Assembly (NCBI GenBank): GCA_023231475.1
Contig: JALJEE010001581.1
Location: 1-25,524, forward strand
Origin: Seison nebaliae
Lineage: Eukaryota; Rotifera; Pararotatoria; Seisonacea; Seisonidae
Length of the DNA: 25,524 nt
Direction of reading: 5' to 3'
The notes below the pieces were generated by a model. It made no database searches, was not told the DNA's origin, and saw only the letters and a list, made by a program, of their open reading frames with translations. The position numbers were made by a program, and so were the translations under genes. Every line of letters begins with the position of its first letter. The stretch's first letter is position 1. This document shows, one piece after another, positions 19,055 through 25,524 of the stretch.

Positions 19055-20171
19055 CTATTTTCTTCATATTTCTCACAATTGGTTCAATTGTAATTGACGT
19101 CTCTTTACCAAATTTATCATATAACAAATCGTAAATTTTACGAATATGTCTGTAAAAATTTAAGGACATATAATAGAAGTTAGTAAATTTATTTACGAAC
19201 TTGGTATAACTCGATACATCGTCAAACGTGATATGACAAGTTATAACTACATTATGAGTTGTGATCTCCCAAATATGTAATTCGTTCACTTCTATATATC
19301 CATCACATTTGCCACTGATATCCGTTTTTAACTGATCAGGATTACAATCATCAGGAGATGATTGCATAACTAAGGCAGCGATCGGTTTAACTGTAATAAA
19401 CATAAATATAAAATAGAGAATGAGAAAAAAAAGTAAACAAGAAATAATTTCCGCACCAAAAATAAAAATTAGAGATATAATTGTTAGAATCGTATCAAGA
19501 TGTATCCAATGAGGTCTTTGATACATTTGGAGTATTAGACAGGTACTACCCGACCCGATAATGCATAATGGTCCACATAATAAGGCGATACATCGAATTA
19601 GTAGATGAGGTAACGAAACGTTTGTGGAAAAAGCACCACCAAAAATATTTGTCACATGATCCAAATCGTTATCATCTGCTGATGATTTCCTTCTTTTTGA
19701 TAACATTTGAGTGATTGATAACTTTTCTTCCGAATCGGAAGACAAATTAATTGAGAAATAGAGTCCAACAATGATTAGATTTATCAGTAATGATATAAAT
19801 CCCACAGCAATCTGGAAAATGAAATTCTCACTCTCCCGATTGACTATGAGATGTTTCAAACATTCCATGCTGATAGTTAGACATAATGCACAAGTAAATA
19901 TGCTTATTGTGAGATCGGCCACAATTGTCATACGTTTCCATCCATATGTCATCATCGAGTTTTTTTCTTCACCTCTCTTTATAACGAAATATATTCCAAT
20001 CAGTCGAATACATGAATGTAAACATCTGGAGAGACGATAATAAGCGTCTACTTGAATTACTAAGGCATGACACATATGAGCGGCAACAATTTCCAAGATG
20101 AATAACAGAAATTGGAAAATTAGTATTAACGTTCCTCGATAGATTGCCACATTTGAACCATCTTCTAACAT
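19050..20171 (-). CDS. SLC30A1/A10-like cation diffusion facilitator lacking the metal-site residues (2 exons, 357 aa)
   Basis: The model is 20171-19439 plus 19390-19050; the 48-nt intron has GTTTAC...TTACAG and keeps frame. The ATG at 20171 is the first in frame; upstream only a TTG is available. Six membrane segments are visible at about 12-34, 36-64, 81-105, 116-140, 187-212 and 224-244, followed by a cytoplasmic ferredoxin-like domain with NELHIWEITTHNVVITCHIT, matching VHELHVWxL of ZnT1/ZnT10. YGWKRMTIVADL and ALCLTISMECLKHL match the TM3 region of that subfamily. The transport site is lost: TM2 HxxxD is Y45/R49, and TM5 HxxxD aligns to L191/I195. The His-rich TM4-TM5 loop is also missing. 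In family terms this should not transport Zn or Mn by itself; it may be a regulatory partner in a heterodimer, as proposed for ZnT6. Convergent with the AnmK-like gene. Confidence 0.8.
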   Translation of the reverse strand: MLEDGSNVAIYRGTLILIFQFLLFILEIVAAHMCHALVIQVDAYYRLSRCLHSCIRLIGIYFVIKRGEEKNSMMTYGWKRMTIVADLTISIFTCALCLTISMECLKHLIVNRESENFIFQIAVGFISLLINLIIVGLYFSINLSSDSEEKLSITQMLSKRRKSSADDNDLDHVTNIFGGAFSTNVSLPHLLIRCIALLCGPLCIIGSGSTCLILQMYQRPHWIHLDTILTIISLIFIFGAEIISCLLFFLILYFIFMFITVKPIAALVMQSSPDDCNPDQLKTDISGKCDGYIEVNELHIWEITTHNVVITCHITFDDVSSYTKFVNKFTNFYYMSLNFYRHIRKIYDLLYDKFGKETSITIEPIVRNMKKIE

Positions 20172-20673
20172 TTTCAATAATGAATTAACAAAACTCTTCA
20201 ATTAAAACATTTCTCTTATTTACATAGCTTCCGTCATCGACAATAATATAGTTTACATCATTTGAAAATGATGGTTCGAAGGTCGTCCACCTATAATTCG
20301 GTCTTTCTATTTATTACATCATTAACGTAAGTAGAATATTGTTGAATATTAATTATAAAAACTAAAAGTTAAAGCTTTAGGAACTTATATTGAAACAAGT
20401 CTTTACAAGTTATATGCTATGTATCGAACGCATAATATAATGATCAATATTTATAAAGCTTTATCGCATTTCTTTCCTATTTACTATAAGTAAACAGGAA
20501 GATTCTGTTGACACGGTTCCCAATCCTGTCTAACTAACTTAACTATTTCTGTATTCACTATATAGTATATACTATATACATCATTTTCTAAAAAAGAAGT
20601 GAAACAACGATTTCCTGACTTCTAAAAACGTCATTTTCTATCTTGTTATTTGCAATTTAACTATAATTATTGT
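20172..20673. other. Upstream region of the CDF gene, with a perfect 20-bp palindrome
   Basis: No gene was recognised. The stretch carries a perfect palindrome, TATATAGTATATACTATATA, at 20559-20578. There is also a short direct repeat ('cattttcta' near 20582 and 20631). It probably holds the CDF promoter. Confidence 0.45.
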
Positions 20674-21161
20674 CTATGAGTATGAACGATACAATCTTAT
20701 CTGGAATTTCCAAACTAGTGAATAACATACACTGTTTTTAATAAATTGTGGAAGATAGGAACTTCCATGTATTATGAGGTAAAGGACAGTTGGACAAATT
20801 TGTAAGAATAGAAAGGTAACGTCTGATTGTAGGAAAGAAAATTTGGGTCGCTCCTTACCGATAAACCAGCCGAATAAACAGAAGATCAAAAAATTCATTT
20901 TTGTTAATGAATGATTCAAACGTGAAAACCGTAATAGACCGGTTCGATTTGCAATATTCGAAGACTATTATTTGCAGAATAATCCGCCAAATTGTTGAAA
21001 AATCCCCACCAATTACGTAATGTTTGAAATGTTTTGCAATTAAACGTAAAATAATTAAGGGTAAAAATTTTTGACAGTAATTTCGAAACGTATAGGAGAT
21101 CGAAAACTGAATCCCTATGGAAAATTCCCTGTAAATGCATGAAATATTTAATTATTTGCAA
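20674..21161 (-). CDS. Doubtful small gene or gene remnant, unidentified
   Basis: The minus strand has two neighbouring open stretches with believable splice signals. GTAAGT at 21168 and a TTTACAG acceptor at 21128 open a frame containing NWWGFFNNLADY and RILQIEPVYYGFH. Further on, the short ORF MNFLIFCLFGWFIG runs into GTAAGG (20839) with an acceptor ending at 20822. The frame behind it continues hydrophobic (FLFLQICPTVLYLIIHG) and stops near 20674. I could not join these into one frame with certainty and recognise no family. It could be a short secreted or membrane protein, a decayed gene, or chance open frames in AT-rich DNA. Confidence 0.22.
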
Positions 21162-21180
21162 AACTTACAATTAATGCTGC

Positions 21181-22399
21181 AATGTTAGTTCACTATTATT
21201 GTTTATTAAGTAAGCCTATTGATTCTAATTGTCCAGTTTTTAGTCCCTAATTTTTGTTATAATTTCTAAAAAATCATGGAAAAACCCATATTTCAACCCT
21301 TATTATTTCGGGCCAAGATTGATAAAATTTGCTCGTTTTTTTAAATATATATCTATTCATCGAGCTGAGTCCAATAATGTAAAAAAATATGATTTTTGAT
21401 GTATTATTATTGGAACAAAAGGTCTGAAAAATTTAAAAGAGAGAGAAAAAAAAATTTTCTAAGCCTTATTTCCATCAATTATTAACACTAATCTATATCT
21501 AATTTTCTATGTTAACATATTTTCTGAAACTTCAGAAAAAATCCTATCTAACCTTGTCAAAATTATCTTCCTAAGTACGATATGTCCATCTAATTAAGAC
21601 AGCTGAAAAAAATTTCTAAATTTTTCGGGGATATCTTCCGCGGGGAGATATTTTCCTAGAATCTATTTCAGTGGGTTTAACGAATTGCTTTCTGGTAGGC
21701 GAATTCGATGACTGGTTTAGGGAGCGAAGCTCTCCAATTATGAACATCATGAAATTATGAATGCCACATGTACATCATTTTATGCTTGGTTGCACAGTTT
21801 TATTATCGGAATAGTACGCGGTCGCATCCACCGTTTGACTTCAAAAAATCATGAAGATAGGAAAAATAAAGTTAAGGAAATGTGTAAATTTTTAATCCTT
21901 GCGAAGTATTAGGTAGTCGAAGGTACTAACAAGTAAGTTAGTCGAAGTATTCAAAGTCGGAGTTCAAAAATGTGAGATATACTTTGTTAAAAGACGGATT
22001 TTTATCCGGGACATTAAGCTTAATAGTAAATTGGTCTAACGTATCATAACTGTCTAACAGTAAGACAACAGTAAGAGTTTAATAAAATAACTCTTATTAA
22101 TGTCCGCATTAAGCTAAAGCTGTGAAACCGGAAATTGTTGTATTAATTCACTTTTAAAAGACAAAAAAAAAATTCTATAAAACTTTTATAAATACAGGCA
22201 AAATGTGGTGTTCTTTTTATACAATTCTTTTGTTTTGCAAGATTGATATTCTCTAATTAGAACTCAATTTAAATCAGAATTTAAAGTATCATAAAGATTA
22301 TGTACTCGATTTCTTTGAAATCAAACAATAGTTGATTTTTAACTTAAAAAATAGATTTGTTTTCTATGGATTCTTTATGGAAATATTGCTATATGTAAA
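21181..22399. other. Intergenic region, no gene seen
   Basis: About 1.2 kb of AT-rich sequence without a convincing open frame. It contains a perfect 12-bp palindrome, ATTAAGCTTAAT, at 22013-22024 next to 'ggacattaagct', with a related 'gcattaagct' and an inverted 'attaatgtcc' about 90 nt downstream. This may be the trace of a small inverted-repeat element. The 3' UTR of the acyltransferase gene should lie at the right end, but no clear AATAAA was found. Confidence 0.4.
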
Positions 22400-25073
22400 T
22401 TATGTGAATGTATATAATTTTTTTGTAAGGTTTTCATTAGTCCCATTTGCAGTTCTACTATTCGTAAGTTGGTTTCGAGAAGTTTCCTCATATTCTATTG
22501 GTTCATTACCGTTGGAAAAGTTTGTTAAATGCTTTGCCACAGAGATTATAGGCATTTCAATTAGCAGCGTTATCCAAATTGATAAACAATAAATGATGAT
22601 TACTAAAATAATTGTCATAATAAGCATATTCCAATGTGTCATATATAACGGCTTCTTTAAATGGGCACGATAAAGTTCTAAAATAAGGTAATGTATTAAA
22701 TAGAAAGAATACGTACATTTTGAAAGGATTTGGAAAATTCTTATCCGTAAAAATTTCTCAATCCAATAACCATATCCATTTGCAAACGACCATATAAACA
22801 TCGATAACATAACAGCCCATAAAGTTCGTTTGGTGGAATAGTACAAAATTAAAATATATTTTGATATACCTTCTTTCCATTTCATTTGCCATTTACGGTA
22901 ATCGCGATAAATGCCAAAAACTAAGATAAACGATAAAATAAGGAGAAAAAACTGAAATATCAAAAAAATTATCTTTGTCATTCGCTCACCAACTCCCGTA
23001 AGCTAAATCAAATACTTCTTTGGTAAAAATCGTATTATAAGTTCGGAACCTTAAATTGATAGCTGGTTGTTTTCATCTTGAACAAAATCGTTGAAAACAA
23101 CATTCCAACAACAAATGGACCAAATCTTGTGACCGTTATTTGAGATTCATATCGCATCTCATTTACAATTTTTCTGTTGTAGTTAAAGTTGAAACTGAAT
23201 AATTTTAGTGTCTAACTTGTCAATTTTGTTGTTCGATAGTGCTGACATCCATTTGGGAAAAAAATTATACACAATTCCTGTTGTTCCGATAGAAATAAAA
23301 ATACAAAAGATCATAAAAATTCTCCCAGTAAATTTACCACTATAATTTTACTTTAATCACTTAATCTTAAAAAAATATCGAACTAGTGGAATAATGTTAG
23401 TAAAATTGGAGAAATAAAATACATTTGTGTATTTGCTGCCAAATACCAAGTCCATGGTAGGCATTGATTCTTAACAGAGTAACAATTATTAATAAAAAGG
23501 ATATTTCTTGTCCAATGCTTAATACAAGTATAAAAGTGATCATCGGATAACATTCCATTTAAATTCCTTAGTAAAATAGGGCGGACTATCGCTATCGTCG
23601 CCCAAATAACCATAATATATGTTGGCCATAATCTTTAACAATTAATGTTTTTAGAAATAACTGGGAAATAAAAACTGACAAACCTGATGATTCGATGTAA
23701 ATAAAATAAACCCAAAAACTTCAATTTAATAATTTTCTTTTCATTCTCCAATTTTGAATATTTTGTTAGGAAATTTAATCCAACTAGCAATCCACTAAAA
23801 GATAAACATTGACGGTTTCTTATGTAACTAGTCAATGAACCTTATATAAAAAAAACTATCGACGGGTGTGTTGCCATTGATTATTGTTTGAAAGAAAAAT
23901 GACGATGATTGTTTATAAAGGAATAAAGGATTTTCTGTGTACACAAAATAATAAAATTTATTATTGCTGTAATAAAATTAAAAAAAAATTATCTGTTAAC
24001 TCGAAAATATTCCCAATTCTAAATAGATATGACAGTAAAATATCCATATCATAGATAACACACGAATACCATCTAATGTTTGGAGACATCTAGAGATATT
24101 ATCATCTCCTTTTCTCCTCCTTATTAGAAACAGAACATTATTTTCTATTGAGATGCATTTTAGAAATTGGTATATTACTATCCAGGAATAATGGTGATAA
24201 TGTGTACAACTTTTTCGGATATTTTTGAGAAACTTTTTATTTTTTTGTTCGTTTGTATTATATCTGAATGACGAAGTAATTTTTCGCTAATTGTCAGTAT
24301 CGCTACTATAATCACCGAGAATGTGGTAAAGAGTCTGAAAATATGATATATATATAGACATATGCTAAAATGAAGGTTAACATAAATGAAGTTGTTTTAC
24401 TCTCATGAATTAGCTTGTCATTTTCGTGATACTTACACATGATTCTGTAAGCAATTATCGGTTTGAAAGAGTTTGGAAAGGTTTGATAGTATTTGGCAAG
24501 ATATTTTTCAAAATTATGAAAAATGTATTGTGGATTACAAGATTCAGGTATACATATCCCATATTTAACAGGAATTGTCTTTATTTTCAGATAAACTATA
24601 CAATATTGACTATTCCAAATGCTTGAAAAATTGTTAAAAATGATATCAAATTTTCTTTGAAAACAATCATTGAAGTTTCCCAACCACAAAGTGTTTCCAT
24701 TTTTAAAAAATCCATCTAAAACTTTCCCCCAAGAACTCAATACTGCAATTGTTAAATGCATTATAGAAAATTATAAAAACGATTATTAAAATTTGTTAAC
24801 TATCCAAAGAGATTAACTGTTTATTGCCCAAGTTTTGTTTTTTGATGCTTCCTTGTGCAATTGAGTCATGTCAATGTCACATTGGGATGTGGCGTTATAC
24901 GCTTCTTCAAAGAAGAAGAACCATCTGTTGATTAAAGTTTGAAGAATCTTTGAATGATCTTCTCTCCCATCAATTAGTTTCGGGGTGGTTGAATTAATGA
25001 AATAACAGTTCAGGAAGAAAAGTAACAGAATTATTTTCATTTTTGTAGTTTCAAATAATTTAATATTATTCAT
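22400..25073 (-). CDS. nrf-6-like: NRF-6 / acyltransferase-3 family membrane protein (10 exons, 698 aa)
   Basis: Exons on the minus strand: 25073-24818, 24742-24433, 24334-24234, 24177-24001, 23934-23841, 23794-23684, 23632-23384, 23339-23217, 23173-23050, 22951-22400; total 2,097 nt, in frame. A signal peptide (MKIILLLFFLNCYFINS from the second Met) leads into the extracellular NRF domain (QCDIDM, TWAIN, LWLGNFNDCF, YGICIPESC). The acyltransferase-3 membrane domain follows with LDGIRVLSMIWIFYCH (H272 at the conserved His), NTPVDSFFYISGLL, YLHRIIRLWPTY, INNC...PWTWYLAANTQM, RFGPFVVGM, TKRTLWAV, and YSFYLIHY. Named after nose-resistant-to-fluoxetine proteins of C. elegans, the family is large in nematodes and arthropods; roles in lipid or yolk transport and drug uptake are known, substrates are mostly not. 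The exon 2/3 junction uses GTATCA instead of the nearby GTAAGT because only that keeps frame. Length is typical. Confidence 0.9.
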
Positions 25074-25138
25074 ATGATAAAAGTAAAATGGAAAATGATA
25101 GTGCGATTCTTTTATATGTTAATCTTTTAATAAAAAAA

Positions 25139-25144
25139 TTTATT
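25139..25144 (-). terminator. AATAAA polyadenylation signal of the right-edge gene
   Basis: AATAAA on the minus strand, 62 nt after the stop codon at 25208-25206 and 66 nt before the ATG of the acyltransferase gene. The two genes are tandem and tightly spaced. Confidence 0.45.
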
Positions 25145-25205
25145 AAAGTTTCTTATCAATCATAATCTATGACAGATATGGACAAATGAGAGCAAAAAAG
25201 AGAAA

Positions 25206-25480
25206 TTATTTTAATTCCCTTGCGTTGACATTATAGTGATCTTTTAATACAAACGTAACAGAATGACCTTCGTTGCCAAATCTACCCATAAATTGATCTA
25301 CCAAATGATCTACGATAACTTTTGAATAAAATTATTAGATAATGCAAGTAGTCAAATAAATCTGCAAATAATAGTGATCAAAAAAAACTAAAGAATTTCT
25401 GGATAAGCAATGTGTCCATTTGAAGAATATTCCGGCAAGTACAATATCTGAAGAAACTATAATGAATAAGCCGTGACTCC
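25206..25480 (-). CDS. C-terminal exons of an unidentified gene cut by the right window edge
   Basis: The last exon (25318-25206) is read after the acceptor TTCAAAAG. It encodes a polar, well-composed tail: IVDHLVDQFMGRFGN, EGHSVTFVLKDHY, NVNARELK, stop. It joins in frame, across a 70-nt intron with donor GTTTTT, to a likely exon at 25480-25389 that follows a CTCACAG acceptor (ESRLIHYSFF, MDTLLIQKFF). The composition of the last exon is far from that of random AT-rich translation, so a real gene is likely. The family was not recognised, and the upstream exon is less certain than the last one. Confidence 0.42.
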
Positions 25481-25524
25481 CTGTGAGGAAAAAAATCAAT
25501 TTTTCTTCGCAAAACATCAATAAC

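Noticed and set aside
20172-20201. CDF start ten residues upstream, at 20201
   Set aside because: That codon is TTG. The first ATG in frame is at 20171 and leaves the first membrane segment complete.
23967-23970. ACAG acceptor inside intron 4 of the acyltransferase gene
   Set aside because: Using it gives a frame that stops before the conserved VDSFFYISG block; the acceptor ending at 23935 restores that block in frame.
24431-24436. GTAAGT as the donor of intron 2 in the acyltransferase gene
   Set aside because: With either available acceptor it leads to an early stop; the donor GTATCA at 24432 keeps the frame into the next membrane segment.

Overview
This is a 25.5 kb piece of an AT-rich, compact animal genome. 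Every gene model that could be closed uses very short introns (40-98 nt). The gene families (an NRF-6-type acyltransferase, a SLC30 zinc-transporter relative, a SPAG1-like co-chaperone) together with BEL/Pao gag and LINE debris point to an invertebrate, most likely an ecdysozoan. The lineage cannot be fixed from the window. Gene models were built by hand from reading frame, splice signals and family motifs; each multi-exon CDS below closes in frame from start to stop.

Left part (1-4738): transposon territory. A BEL/Pao-type gag frame runs off the left edge on the minus strand, with a TATA box and AATAAA behind it. Upstream on the same strand lie a decayed LINE (coiled-coil ORF1-like piece, endonuclease, reverse transcriptase) and a second related fragment. 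No host gene is visible there.

Middle part, plus strand: a 4-exon SPAG1-like gene (4739-5972); a 12-exon gene for a predicted 3,470-residue type II membrane protein (6386-17371), most of it in one uninterrupted 8,484-nt exon and not matching any family I recognise; then a 4-exon homologue of the bacterial peptidoglycan-recycling enzyme AnmK (17610-18996).

Right part, minus strand: a SLC30A1/A10-like cation diffusion facilitator that has lost all four transport-site residues (20171-19050), convergent with AnmK at 53 nt; a doubtful small gene (21161-20674); a 10-exon NRF-6/acyltransferase-3 gene (25073-22400, 698 aa); and the last exons of an unidentified gene cut by the right edge.

The strongest candidates for something undescribed are the giant hydrophobic-repeat ectodomain protein, the spliced AnmK gene (probable bacterial acquisition), the transport-dead CDF paralogue, and a genome-wide-looking splice-donor bias: 23 of 27 inferred introns begin GTT instead of GTA/GTG. 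The neighbouring genes show no evident shared pathway, although AnmK could serve digestion of bacterial cell walls.
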